Shown here piece after piece: positions 1 through 9,700 of a DNA stretch of 64,000 bases (positions are counted from its first letter, which is position 1; every line of letters begins with the position of its first letter). The position numbers and the translations under genes were made by a program. Source of the stretch: Nephrocerus scutellatus. Lineage: Eukaryota > Arthropoda > Insecta > Diptera > Pipunculidae. The notes under the pieces were generated by a model, which worked only from the letters and a program-made list of their open reading frames with translations, ran no database searches and was not told where the DNA came from. Location: the NCBI GenBank assembly GCA_947095585.1, contig OX352761.1:77965767-78029766 (forward strand), given 5' to 3'.

Positions 1-2
1 TC

Positions 3-380
3 CATAGATCATTTGAAGAACTGCTAGATCGTGCTATTTACGAGTATAATTTCTCGGTTCATTCCACTACCAATAAAAAACCTATTGAAGTATTTTTTGG
101 AAGAACCGTTAGCACTGACCCTGAACACTTTGAGAAGGCTAGAAAGGAAAACATATTGAAGTTAAAAGAAAAACAAAATAAAGATTTAGACTATCACAAT
201 AAAACTCGGCGACCCCTAAAGAATTACTCTCCAGGCGAAGCTATCTTCGTAAAAATCAATAGACGATTAGGTACCAAACTTTCCGCAAGGTACAGAAAAG
301 AAACAGTTAAGGAGAATAATCCAACAACAATCCTAACCGAATCAGGCAAAATCGTCCATAAGGTCAATATTAAAACCTGA
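3..380 (+). CDS. pol: Errantivirus Pol polyprotein, C-terminal end of integrase (partial)
   Basis: This frame is open from the window edge to a TGA at 378-380, so it is the C-terminal 125 residues of a longer polyprotein. It holds the region after the integrase catalytic core: a stretch rich in H, T and K (HSTTNKKPIEVFFGR), a basic segment, then the C-terminal DNA-binding part with KNYSPGEAIFVKINRR and a final LTESGKIVHKVNIKT. That order is characteristic of errantivirus integrases, which insert the cDNA copy into chromosomes. The catalytic D,D,E residues are off-window. No stop or frameshift is seen in the visible part. The first in-frame Met at 156 is internal and is not a start. The frame ends just before the env splice acceptor. 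Confidence 0.8.
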   Translation, partial: HRSFEELLDRAIYEYNFSVHSTTNKKPIEVFFGRTVSTDPEHFEKARKENILKLKEKQNKDLDYHNKTRRPLKNYSPGEAIFVKINRRLGTKLSARYRKETVKENNPTTILTESGKIVHKVNIKT

Positions 381-395
381 TATTTTTTTTTTTAG
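381..395 (+). promoter_or_regulatory. Predicted 3' splice acceptor of env mRNA
   Basis: An uninterrupted pyrimidine run of 11 T followed by AG (394-395) sits just after the pol stop codon and directly before the open env frame. Errantivirus env is known to be made from a spliced subgenomic RNA. The env frame is open upstream of the first plausible start, so an exon joining at 396 explains how translation enters it. The donor is outside the window. Confidence 0.6.
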
Positions 396-1959
396 GTCCT
401 TCATATCCTTAGTCCTCGCAGAAGTTCAAATACTGGACTATTCCAATTCAAGACTGGTTACCTTGAATACGGGAATAGCAAAACTGCAAACCGGTACCTT
501 TAAACTGGTGCACGTAATAGACCTTGCAGAATACCAAGATATAATTGATGATGTACAGTTCAGAATCGAAACCAATGTAAGTAAAGACAATCCCATTTAC
601 CCTTACCTATCCTATGAAATCACAGAAATCCTTAACCGACTTAACCGCATCAAACCTATAGTCAAAAGGAAAAGGGCAATAAACATTCTAGGAACTGCAT
701 GGAAGTGGATCGCCGGTACACCGGACCACCACGACTTTCAAATTATAAAAGCTAAAACCCAAAACCTACTAGATAACAACAATAAGCAATTAGTCATAAA
801 CAGATTATCATTAGAAAGAATAAATAACATTACGAATATTACTAATAACATAATTAATACTTTGAAAACGAATGCTGAAATTAAAAACGAATATTCTTCC
901 AGCATTAAATATAAACTAGATTTAATCAAAGAAGAGATAACAAACATAGAACATGCCTTACAGTGGGCGAAAGCTGGTATAGTAAATTCTTTTATACTTT
1001 CAAGTACTGAAATAAATCTAGTTAGGGCTCATTTTGAAAAAAACAACTTACCCTATGTAAACATGGAGGAGGCATTTGAATTTGCCAATATAAAAATAGC
1101 CTCTAATAGTACTTCTATGATTTATATTGTGAGTGTGCCAACCACGAAAAAAGAAGATTGTAAAAGATTATTAGTTAAGCCAATAAAAAGAAAATCTGTT
1201 GTAACAAAAATTGATTTTAGTAATGTACTTCAATGCGAAAATGATTTTTATGGAATTAAGAATAATTGTCAAGCTTTTAACGATTTAACCATTTGTAAGA
1301 TTGATGAAATTATAAACTTAGGTGACACGGAGTGCATACCGAATCTATTGCGAAGCAGACCAGCAAATTGTACCAACATCAACAATCAACATGTTCCAAC
1401 AGTCGAGGAAATACTCCCTGGGTCACTACTTCTTAACCAGTTCAACGGGTCAATATTGGTCAACAACGACACGCTCAGCATATCGGGAACATTTATAGTA
1501 CAATACCATAATGCTACCATCGTGGTAAATAAACAAACATTTGTCTCCAATGAAATCCCCACCTCAAGACCTCTTCCAGCCATCGTACAAATAGACTCAC
1601 CATCAAAAGCCTTCGAAGAACTTTTAACCCTCGAAGTGATGAAAGAGCTGCACTTAAACAACACTCGCTACATAAGTCAAATTGAAGAAAGAAACAAAAC
1701 GCACCTGATAGCTTCTTACAGTTTGTCGGCTACCATCATCACCGCAGCCGTGGTAATATCCCTGATACTGGTTTTAGCACGCAAGAAAAGCAACCTAATA
1801 ATCTCCACAACAGTAGAAGCAAAGGAAACGCCAGCAGCAGCCGAATTGCCAACAGAATCACCTGCAGAGATTTCGGAAGGACCAATACCGATCAAAAGGA
1901 TTAGCATAAGTCAATATCCGCCATTTTACAAGGTCACGAGTGAGGACACCCGAATTTGA
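396..1959 (+). CDS. env: Errantivirus envelope glycoprotein (Env), intact frame
   Basis: This is the longest intact frame in the window, about 520 codons from the predicted acceptor to the TGA at 1957-1959. No ATG lies at its beginning (an in-frame TTG is at 463), so the start is probably supplied by an upstream exon. A hydrophobic stretch just after the acceptor (SFISLVLAE) may be part of a signal peptide. Counting from 463, a dibasic furin-type site (KRKR, about residues 68-71) is followed by a glycine-containing apolar stretch that could be a fusion peptide. A long ectodomain follows with several N-X-S/T sites and cysteines. A transmembrane helix lies near residues 428-452 and is followed by RKK and a short cytoplasmic tail. 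This matches insect errantivirus Env, which is related to baculovirus F-type fusion proteins. No disabling mutation was seen; whether it is functional is unknown. Confidence 0.82.
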
Positions 1960-1968
1960 GGGTGGAGG
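1958..1968 (+). other. Polypurine tract (plus-strand primer) of the errantivirus
   Basis: Eleven bases, almost all purines, overlap the env stop and end directly at the first base of the LTR. This is the expected place for the plus-strand priming site in reverse transcription. Confidence 0.65.
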
Positions 1969-2282
1969 AGTTAACACAGAATAAATTCTATATGTTGATG
2001 TTGCACCGCTTCCCACGAGTCGGTCAGAAGAATTCGCTGACAGTGCGTCTGTGCAACATCATTTGTCGACATTGCCGCATTCCATCACGTACGATGTGAA
2101 ACGATGAGCACCTGTGAGAACACGTCGCCGTTGGATGTTTTCGCATAGGACGTTATGTTTAAGAGTATAAAAAGCTTAGTTTTAAGAGATTATATGTTCA
2201 GTTTTTATGTAGGCAGAATCGCTGCCGGTTTGAAAAATAAAAATTATTTTTTTAACAAATTTCAACGTAGAATAATTTAATT
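1969..2282 (+). repeat. Errantivirus 3' LTR
   Basis: The LTR begins AGTTAAC, as in gypsy-type errantiviruses, and ends near AATT, about 314 bp later. Inside are a TATA-like box (TATAAAAA, 2166-2173) for Pol II transcription and an AATAAA at 2236-2241 for 3' processing. The right boundary is set by the start of sequence shared with 10152-10290. The second LTR needed to prove the ends is outside the window. Confidence 0.7.
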
Positions 2283-2402
2283 TATATATTTATGATATAA
2301 ATATATATATAGACAATATGTATTTAAACGACTGACAGCGAAAGAATAACAATACTGACGAAACGGTAGCATGCAATACTTTAAAACATAATAACTACTA
2401 CA
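2283..2402 (-). repeat. LTR fragment of a second Ty3/gypsy element
   Basis: This about 120-bp stretch is nearly identical to 10170-10290, including CGACTGACAGCGAAAG and GCATGCAATAC. On the minus strand it starts TGTAGTAGTT right after a purine-rich tract (about 2403-2420) that follows an integrase stop codon, the layout of a 3' LTR. The errantivirus LTR abuts its TA-rich part at 2283, so the rest of this LTR probably lies left of the errantivirus. Confidence 0.6.
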
Positions 2403-2443
2403 ATTCGGCCATCCTGACCTTATAGATCACCTGATCTCTATGT

Positions 2444-3218
2444 TTACATTTTAATTTTAACATTTCGACTTAACCAAGGTTTCATGTTGCCGACCGCCCA
2501 TACTCCTTGGTATGGTAATCTCGTTTGTTGGAAATTTTCTACATCTTTAAGTATATATCTATCATTTCGTAGTACTTTTGTAACCTGATAAGGTCCTCGA
2601 AACTTTGGTATCAGTTTTTTTTGATGCACCCGGGTGTGAATCAAAGTTTTTCACCATCACATAATCACCTGTTTTGTAAATAACCAGCTTACATCTTTTT
2701 TTATCCACGTATTGTTTGTTGTATGCCTGAGAATTTTCTTGTTCTACTATCGCTTTCTATCTTATTCTCTTAAGATCCTGTTTTACTTCTAAACCTTCTG
2801 CTTCTATCAGTTTATCTTTAAGTTCGTCTGAAAATTTCCCTTTCTGGTCTACTCCAAACAGCATTATACTTGGGTGTTGCTTAATTGTGCGATTCACTGT
2901 ATTATTAAACGTATGTTCAACCTTCTCCAAAACGTGATCCCAAAAAATTCCCTCTTCCGGTTTTACTAGTTTAGCCAACATTGGTCCTAAGCTTCTATTT
3001 ACTCTCTCTACCTGACCATTTGCTTGAGGGGACCCTGTTGCGACCTTTACGTGTTGAATATTATTTTCTAATAGAAATTCTTTAAAATCAACCGACGTAA
3101 AACAACTTCCTCTATCCGAAACTATACATTTGGGCATACTATATGCTCTAAAATAATCTATTAGTGCTTTTATGACTTCTTTCGTGTTTGTCGTTTTCGT
3201 GGGATATGTACAAACTGC
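2444..3218 (-). pseudogene. Ty3/gypsy integrase, C-terminal half (broken)
   Basis: Minus-strand reading gives an integrase core with YPTKTTNTKEVIKALIDYF, the second catalytic Asp in VSDRGSCFTS, and the catalytic Glu in NGQVERVNRSL (frame to 2757). After a frame change between 2644 and 2757 comes the C-terminal GPY-type region (KFRGPYQVTKVL) ending in a KPWLS-type tail at 2444. The sequence stops abruptly at 3218, where the LTR end of the next element begins, so the N-terminal zinc-binding region and the rest of pol are missing. It belongs to a non-env Ty3/gypsy lineage different from the errantivirus beside it. Truncation plus frameshift make it non-functional. Confidence 0.8.
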
Positions 3219-3390
3219 ATACTAAAAACTTTTTGTTTTTGTATGCGTTCAAAAGTTGTCCAGTATAAAATTGTGAGCTTGTGTTAATTTTACTGATTCT
3301 TTATTAAAGTTATTATCTATAAATTAATTAAATTGTGTTGTGTTGCAAAATCCGAACGAACGAACGAACGAAAGCCTGAATTTCTTAACA
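3219..3390 (+). repeat. 3' end of 5' LTR of the gypsy element (partial)
   Basis: A+T-rich sequence ending TTAACA immediately before a primer-binding site. It contains a short CGAA/CGAACGAA tandem run at about 3355-3372. The LTR start is missing; its left edge is defined only by where the inverted integrase stops. Confidence 0.55.
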
Positions 3391-3391
3391 A

Positions 3392-3409
3392 TTGGTGTCA
3401 GAAGTGGGA
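3392..3409 (+). other. Primer-binding site
   Basis: TTGGTGTCAGAAGTGGGA follows the LTR end by one base. TGGTGTCAGAAGTGGG-type sites are usual in insect gypsy elements and are complementary to a tRNA 3' end. Confidence 0.65.
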
Positions 3410-3422
3410 TTTAGCAAATTGA

Positions 3423-3987
3423 ATGAATATTGAAAGAGTTGGACTTGCGTTATGTACAGTCTCACACCCAGGAGTTAAGCAAAATACAGCTCCAGATGAA
3501 GAAACAACGGCGAGGAGAACGACTTCAAGAATTAGAGCGGCACGACACGACACTAAGCTAGCACGACAAGTCTATTGTGGGGTTCCGGCTGGTATGTTGG
3601 ACGGGTTGGCAGTGGATGCGTTCAGCAATGCTATTCGAGATGAACAGTTGACGCTTAACAGCCAGAGGAAAGTCGATGAAAGAAGTGTTGGCATCGGCTT
3701 TAGAATATGAAGCAGCCAGAGCCAATTTGTATACTGAGTTAGTTAGATTGAGCAAGCTGGAAACAGAGGACATTACACAAATAAAAGCACTTATTAAAGA
3801 GGAAATACGAAAAACAAAAACTGGAAGCCTTCAGAACGACGGAAATCCAACATCTAGTTCCCGTCCAAAATGTTTTAGATGCCAGAAACCTGGACATTTT
3901 ATCCGCGACTGCAAAGAACCAAGACCGGCACAAACAACATTACAGCCAGAGAATCGTGCCAAGAAAAGCAGCCAGCTTACCTCGTAG
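3423..3987 (+). pseudogene. gag: Gypsy Gag remnant with CCHC zinc knuckle
   Basis: Two overlapping frames (3423-3710 and 3676-3987) together resemble a shortened gag. The first holds a capsid C-terminal-like piece (MLDGLAVDAFSNAIRDEQL) and the second a helix-rich segment followed by one zinc knuckle, CFRCQKPGHFIRDC (C-X2-C-X4-H-X4-C), which packages RNA. A change of frame occurs near 3680, and the capsid N-terminal domain is missing, since only about 50 codons precede the capsid C-terminal piece. It is therefore a deletion remnant. The frame runs into the protease frame by overlap at 3956. Confidence 0.7.
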
Positions 3988-5866
3988 ACCAGCAAAACTA
4001 ATTTACAACAGCTTTACGGGACTTAAGCTTGTGAAGAGAAATGAGAGCCCCAAAGTCACGGTGAACATTGCCAAACTTGGAAACGACAGCAATAGCTTGA
4101 TTGTAAGTGGTGTTTTAGAAGGAAAACCATGCACTTTTACCTTGGATGCAGGAGCTTCCAGATCAGTTGTTAATCCCAAGGTGGTGTCCAAAGGTCAAGT
4201 GGAAAAAGAATTTCGTTATAATATGAGGACAGCGACAAGTAAAGTTGCAGCAATTAAAGGAGAGTGCTCCTGTAGTGTCATGTTTGGAGGAATACGGTTT
4301 TCTCATCAGTGTATTGTTGCCAGCATAACAGATGAATGCATATTGGGCTTGGATTTAATGACAGAGCACAAAATTTCCCTTTATCTAAAGAACCACGTGT
4401 TAAAATGGCGTAAAGTGAAAATACCCCTGCAAATAAACGACAACCAGATTGGCGGGCTAAGAATCATCACCAAAGAAAAAGAAGAGATACCACTGAAGAA
4501 AAAGAAGAGATAATGTGTGAGAAAATCATTTATGGCAAAGTGAACGGTGATCTTGGAGACAGTGGAGGAGGAATAGTGGAGCCAAACAATTTCAACAAGA
4601 AACGAATATTATGCGGAAGAACTCTAGTTAATTTTCCGCCCGAAATACCATTGAGAATAATGAACGAAGTTAATAAGAGAAGAAACAGTCATTGGCAAGA
4701 CTCAGGGAGTAAGCTTTATCGTAAACTGTCAGCCTGTAAAAGTAAAGAATACGCCACTAGATCTGGAAAGAAAGCAGATAATTCGTTCCCTGTGTAAACC
4801 TCTTCCTGCAGCACAGCGACAAGCAGCAGAAAACGCGCTAGGGCAATTTGCCGACGATTTTGCTGCCAGCGACAACAACATGGGTAAAACCAATTTAGTG
4901 CGACATCGAATCGATACAGGAAATGTTGTTCCAATTCGACAGGCGCAAAGACGATTACCACTTGCTGAGCAACAAGAGGCAGAAACACTGGTCAAGAAGA
5001 TGGAACGAGTTGGAATCATAGAGAAGTCTAAAAACCCATGTAGATCACCTGTGGCACTTGTCCAAAAGAAAGATGGTAAAACGAAATTTTGTGTTGACTA
5101 TGGGAAACTGAACGATGTCACCAAGAAAGATAGTTATCCATAACCGCGTATAGATGACACCTTGGACACCTTATCCGGAGCCAGCATCTTCAGTACATTG
5201 GATCTGAAAAGCAGTTACTGGCAAGTAGCAAGTCGTGACGAAGGCAAGGAGAAGACAGCATTTATTGCGGGAAACGGCTTGTATCAATTTTCTGTAATGC
5301 CGTTTGGTTTATGCAACTTTCCTGCTACGTTCGAGCTGTTGATGAAACATGTTTTGCTATGCCATAGCTGGAAGACATGTCTAGTCTATTTGGATGACAT
5401 CATTGTTTTTGGTCATACATTTAATGAGCACGTGAATAATCTTCGGCAAGTTCTAAAAACCATAAAAGCAGCAGGATTAAATTTGATTCCGCCGAAATGT
5501 AGCCTTTTCAAAAATGAAGCGAATTATTTGGGCCACATTGTATCCAGCCAAGGAGTACGCACGGATCCCAAGAAGTTGGAAACTGTTAACGAATGGCCGG
5601 TAGCAAAGAATTTACATGAGATGCGAAGTTTTCTGGGGCTATGCTCATACTATCGACGGTTTGTGCCTAACTTCGCAGATGTTGCACGAAGCCTTCATCG
5701 CCTAACTGAGAAGAACCAAAAGTTCCAATGGTCGAGTGAGCACCAAAAATCATTCGAATTGCTGAAGGGAAAGTTAAGTAGTTCTCCAATTTTAGCATAC
5801 TTGGGGATCTGCATTGCGATTGATCGGGAAACTACTGACTGTTCAAAAATTGGTTTGAGCCAGTAG
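3956..5866 (+). pseudogene. pol: Gypsy Pol remnant: aspartic protease and reverse transcriptase
   Basis: The protease domain carries the active-site region as TLDAGASRSVVNP; the usual D-T/S-G-A appears as DAGA, so the catalytic triplet is altered. It is followed by the conserved ILGLDLM region. After frame changes around 4513 and 4797 comes the RT: RSPVALVQKKDGKTKFCVDYGKL (from about 5040), FSTLDLKSSYWQV, the palm motif YLDDI (about 5390), then LGHIVS and the connection FLGLCSYYRRFVPNF. A premature TAA at 5141-5143 falls between two conserved RT blocks. The homology ends near 5862 within the start of RNase H, where the RTE-like element begins. It is clearly dead. Confidence 0.85.
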
Positions 5867-5970
5867 CGCAACTATCGAGTTCGTGATGTAGTGCTTGCTC
5901 TACCTCCTAGTGGTGGTCCCCGTGCGAACGGTCTAGCGTTTCTGTTCTGGGTAACCCTCGGTACCGAAAA

Positions 5971-6563
5971 ATGTCCGCTACTGAAACAACGCATCGGATA
6001 AGAAGTGACCGATTAATGATGACTTTTGGCTATTGTACCCGGTCTAAGATTGGTTTCTGGAATCTGAGGACGCTCCGTCACTCAGGAAGTGAAGGACCTC
6101 AAAATGCCAGATTTCTTGAACTGGAACGTGAGTTTTTTCTATATATTTGGACATACTGGGAGTGAGTGAAGTAAGATGGTTTGACGCGGGAGAGTACCAA
6201 TCCCCAACGTGTAACACTGTGCTATTCTACTCCGGCAAACCCTCCGGCAGTCCCCTTGAATCTGGAGTGGGTCTGCTGCTAACGCCAACAGCACGCAGAG
6301 GCTTGATTTCCTGGCACCCACATGGTGATAGGATCTTATCGGCCAGATTTCGGACTAGAGTACGGCGCGTCACGATCATACAGTGTTACGCCCGAACTGA
6401 AGATGAAACGGACAACTTCTACAATCAGCTAAGCGCTGTATTCAACGCAACGCCGAACGAAGATATCGTCATCGTGATGGGGAACTTAAATGCCAAGGTA
6501 AATGACAAGGTAAATGACAACAAATGTGGAAAGGGATGCAAATGTTGCTGGTTTGAAGATTAA
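5971..6563 (+). pseudogene. RTE-like apurinic endonuclease domain
   Basis: Frames 5971-6165 and 6147-6563 give an AP-endonuclease-like domain: KIGFWNLRTLR (the N of the first conserved block), then MDILGVSEVRW (the catalytic Glu block), HGDRILSARF, TIIQCYARTED and finally IVMGNLNAKV, where the usual G-D-x-N-A reads G-N-L-N-A. This enzyme nicks target DNA for target-primed reverse transcription in RTE-clade LINEs. A frame change near 6150 and the substituted residue indicate inactivity. The homology jumps from the endonuclease to the distal RT at about 6500-6545, next to a short direct duplication (AAGGTAAATGAC twice). Confidence 0.75.
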
Positions 6564-7239
6564 TACTGCCAAAACCAAAGTCATCAACCTCGGCACTAAC
6601 TCAGTAACGCAAGTTACACAAGAACAGCCGGTAGAGAGAGTAGAGAGTTTCCAATATCTTGGGAGTATTGTCTCGACCGAAGGTGGAACCGAACAGGCGT
6701 TGTCAATCGAATCAGCAAAGCAAAATCAGTGTTTGGAATGATGTCGATGATATGACGAAGCAATGCGATCAGCTTGAACTACAAGCTGCGACTGTTCCGT
6801 TCAAATGTTGAATCTGTGCTGTTGTATGGGTGCAACACTTGGAAGGTGACCGCTACTGTCACAAAAAGATTACAAACGTTCGTAAATAGGTACCTACAGA
6901 ACATCTTAAGGATTGTCTGGCCTAACCGTATCTCTAACGAACATCTTTACCAGAGAACGGGTCAGGAACCAATAGGCACAAAAATCGAACAACGGAAGTG
7001 GCAGTGGATTAGTCATACACTACGAAAAGGCGACAGTTCCATAGCAAACTAAGCAATGCAATAGAATCCGTTATCTCAGGATGGTAGAAGAACGGATCGT
7101 CCAAGAAATACATGGCGCAGAACAGTTGAGGAGGAGTCACGGCAATTGGGGAAGAGTTGGAGAGAGCTAAAGCTGAAGCTGTTTCCCAGGAAGCGCACGC
7201 GATGAAGCGTAGGTGTAGTAGAGGCCCTAGGACCCACAA
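6545..7239 (+). pseudogene. RTE-like RT distal part (thumb and C-terminus)
   Basis: After the deletion the frame resumes at GLKINTAKTKVINLG, a post-palm RT block, followed by VESFQYLGSIVS. A frame change near 6740 leads to NYKLRLFRSNVESVLLYGC and then HTLRKG. Beyond the stop at 7050 the reading continues in pieces up to about 7239 (DGRRTDRPRNTWRRTVEEE), a C-terminal signature common in RTE-like proteins of arthropods. The YADD-bearing palm is absent, so the copy cannot encode a polymerase. Confidence 0.75.
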
Positions 7240-7570
7240 GGGGATATATGCAATAAGAAGTAAGTTAAGTATACTTTTAGGCTGTAAGACTTTAGATTAT
7301 TTGAAATTTGAAATGTAACTGCCTGTAAGTTTAAGTTTAAGTTCTGGTGAAAAGACCATACGCATAACTTAAGTCATGTACGTATTTTACTTATCACCTT
7401 TCTTATCTGGTTTGGTGTTAGTTGCTTCTTCTGGCGTTTCTGCTATCTGTTTTTACGGTATTTTTGCCCGTAAGGCCAAATCGAGACACCGTCGGCAGTG
7501 GTAGAGTCAAAAAACTGTCTTTTACATAAAATGTAAAAAAGAGGCGTGCTTTAAAGTGGATGGGCCTAAA

Positions 7571-7611
7571 TAATGGTAAAAAATGAAAGTTAGTTATACA
7601 CGGTCCTAATG
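7571..7611. other. Short spacer, nothing recognised
   Basis: Sequence between the approximate LINE end and the inverted-repeat element. No coding or structural signal was seen. Confidence 0.3.
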
Positions 7612-8280
7612 TTTTTATGGGCGTGGCATGGTTTAAACGGAAGGTGGATAAATTTATGTAGTTATTTATTTTAGAGTGTGCCCATACTTTCCAAAAACGC
7701 CTTTTAAAAGGAAGAACTCCTACTTAAATATAAAATAATTGAACGCATAGTACATATTTTACAGTGTGGGTATATTTGTAATATAATGAAGTATAAATTT
7801 AAAATATCAGCTTTATGTTACCGTGAAACATACACGTCATTTTCTGCCTATATTTGTAACATAATGAAATATAAATTTATCCACCTTCCGTTTAAACTAT
7901 GTCACGCCCATAAAATATTATCAAATACAGAAGGAAGCTCGCGCTCTTTTATTCGGTCTGAAGAAAGCACACAGCTTATTATAGAGTGTGCCCATACTTT
8001 CCAAAAACGCCTTTTAAAAGAACTCCTACTTAAATATAAAATAATTGAACGCATAGTACATATTTTACAGTGTGCCTATATTTGTAATATAATGAAGTAT
8101 AAATTTAAAATATCAGCTTTATGTTACCGTGAAACATACACGTCATTTTCTGCCTATATTTGTAACATAATGAAATATAAATTTATCCACCTTCCGTTTA
8201 AACTATGCCACGCCCATAAAATATTATCAAATACAGAAGGAAGCTCGCGCTCTTTTTATCGGTCTGAAGAAAGCACACAG
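7612..8280. repeat. 310-bp tandem duplication bearing an inverted-repeat (MITE-like) end
   Basis: Two near-identical units start at about 7673 and 7983 (spacing 310 bp). They share AGAGTGTGCCCATAC at the start and GAAAGCACACAGCT at the end. A 44-bp arm at 7613-7656 (ending in ...GGTGGATAAATTTAT) is the reverse complement of 7871-7915 and again of 8177-8222, so the original element seems to have had long inverted ends containing GGGCGTGGCA; the right part was then duplicated in tandem. The long frame at 7786-8316 only reflects the duplication. Confidence 0.7.
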
Positions 8281-8610
8281 CTACATTTACGGCAGAAAAT
8301 TCGAGATCCAGATTGACAACAAACCCTTAATGGCGATATTTGACAAGAAAAAGGGAATTCCAGCATATACGGCAAATTCGGCTCCAACGTTACGCACTCA
8401 CAGTGATGGCCTATAATTTCACAATCAAATACGTGAAACGCCAAGTGAGGACTGGGTAAGACCAGTCAAGACCGACGATATATGCTGCAACATGCTGACA
8501 AACGCAAAAACACTGCCAGTCAACATTGAGTACATCGGAGAAGCCACAACTCAATGCCCGAAACTCAGCAAGGTTGCAAAAATGATAAGCACAAATTTTG
8601 GCCATCTTAA
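8275..8610 (+). pseudogene. pol: Gypsy Pol remnant: RNase H and downstream part
   Basis: Reads YGRKFEIQIDNKPLMAIF followed by KKGIPAY, a conserved gypsy RNase H region, continuing the pol broken at about 5862. A single-base frameshift near 8372 moves the next conserved block (YALTVMAYNFTIKYV) to another frame, and a stop follows near 8457. Later residues (TQCPKLSKVAK, about 8550-8580) resemble the linker before integrase. The segment ends where the interspersed repeat begins at about 8611. Its position and orientation support one element split by later insertions. Confidence 0.75.
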
Positions 8611-9225
8611 ACAAAACATATAAATAACAACCCATAAAAATTTTACATGTAAATTCTCTAATAGGAGACACATATATGTGCAAAGTTTGGACCAGGTTAA
8701 TTTGGAAAAAATTAATATTAGAGCACATGTGTAAAAAATTTGTATGGGAGCCCCCGACCTTGGAGCCCGATCACTTTCAACTTTCAAAGAGATAAACATG
8801 TGTTTAACATTACGAGAAAATCTGGTTAATTTTTTAAAAATTTATATGGGCCTCAATGCCCTCAGAGTCCGGTCACTCCAAAAATTGTGCAAAAAGTTTT
8901 GTCCAGCGGAGATACACATGTGTACAAAATTTGAAGAAAATCGGGTTAATTTTTTTTAACAAATTTGTATGGGGCCTCACGACCCCGGTGCCGGAGGTCT
9001 TTATAATTTCTACAAAAAGTGTTGTCCATCGGAGTTAAACATGTATTTAAATTTGAAGAAAATCGGGTTAATTTTTTTTTTAATTGTATGGTGCCTTACG
9101 ACTCTGGGGCCCGGGGCTCTCCAATATTTCTACAAAATGTGTTGTTCATCGGAGATACACATATATATAAAATTTTAAGAAATTTGTATAGGGCCTCGTG
9201 ACCCCGGGGCCCGGGAGTGCTAAAA
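8611..9225 (-). repeat. Interspersed subrepeat-type element, copy 1
   Basis: Begins with ACAACCCATAAAAATTTTAC (the reverse complement of the family's right tip at 11063-11080) and contains about five imperfect subrepeats of 100-130 bp. Each has a run like ACACATGTGTATAAAATTTG, then AAAATCGGGTTAATTTTT, then a G+C-rich block (GACCCCGGGGCCCGGG at about 9200). The left tip (CTCTATATTAACTTCG) is missing, so the copy is truncated. Confidence 0.65.
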
Positions 9226-9700
9226 GATGTGCAAGACATAGCAAAAAAAATTTCAACATATCTTAAAGAATACAATACGGAATACGAAACATAACTTAAA
9301 ACGAATGAAATTGAAATTAAGAACTTCTTGAAGCTATTGAAGTGAGGTACACTCACAGACTAACGGCAATAAAAAGCGCTCAAGAAACATGCGTAAAGAG
9401 CGTTGAAGAAATAAAAAAAATAAGTGCGCTAACTGAACTGAGTCATTTAAGAGCGAAAGCTTAAAAATGGCGAAGAGCGTAAAGTTAGAATTGAGAAGAG
9501 ATAAATAAATTTAAATAAATTGAAATGGAATAAAAAAAAAGGAAAAATGAGTATTAGTAAGTACAAAATAGTTAAAAAATATAAAAATATAGTGATATCG
9601 AAATTTTTAATCATACACACAACATAAAATGTTAGTATAAACTATATAATATAAGTGTAAACGTCAAAAAACTGTTACCACTCGTACAAAAAACTGCGGT
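9226..9700. other. A+T-rich stretch, no recognised feature
   Basis: About 470 bp, purine-rich on the plus strand between 9360 and 9560. No coding frame with family resemblance and no clear repeat were seen. Confidence 0.3.

Larger units (their letters stand above)
1..2282 (+). mobile_element. Errantivirus (gypsy-type LTR retrotransposon), 3' part
   Basis: In order on the plus strand lie the end of pol, a separate env frame, a polypurine tract and a 3' LTR. This is the 3' organisation of insect errantiviruses (Ty3/gypsy group with env). The 5' LTR, gag and most of pol lie left of the window. The LTR is followed at 2283 by TATA-rich sequence belonging to another element's LTR, which fits the preference of errantiviruses for TA-rich targets. 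The target-site duplication cannot be confirmed because the left end is absent. Confidence 0.85.
5867..7570 (+). mobile_element. RTE-like LINE, internally deleted
   Basis: The body has endonuclease and RT-thumb coding remnants (5971-7239) with about 100 bp of leader before them and a non-coding tail after. The left edge is set by loss of gypsy homology; the right edge is approximate and lies before the inverted-repeat unit beginning at 7612. The RT palm is absent. Confidence 0.65.
3219..8610 (+). mobile_element. Degenerate Ty3/gypsy retrotransposon, interrupted by later insertions
   Basis: The pieces are co-linear: LTR 3' end (to 3390), primer-binding site, gag, protease, RT (to about 5862), then RNase H and downstream pol from about 8275 to 8610. 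The gap 5867-8275 is filled by an RTE-like LINE and a tandemly duplicated inverted-repeat sequence. The right side ends where an interspersed repeat begins. The 3' LTR was not found. Confidence 0.75.

Noticed and set aside
738..947. Minus-strand frames inside env (738-947, 1386-1664, 1716-1907)
   Set aside because: Antisense shadows of the env reading frame, with hydrophobic low-complexity content.
7786..8316. 176-codon open frame
   Set aside because: Its protein is an internal repeat produced by the 310-bp tandem duplication of a non-coding inverted-repeat element; no family resemblance.
8744..9201. Overlapping 60-71 codon frames in the interspersed repeat
   Set aside because: They repeat with the subrepeat period and are found in every copy on both strands with stops; not coding.
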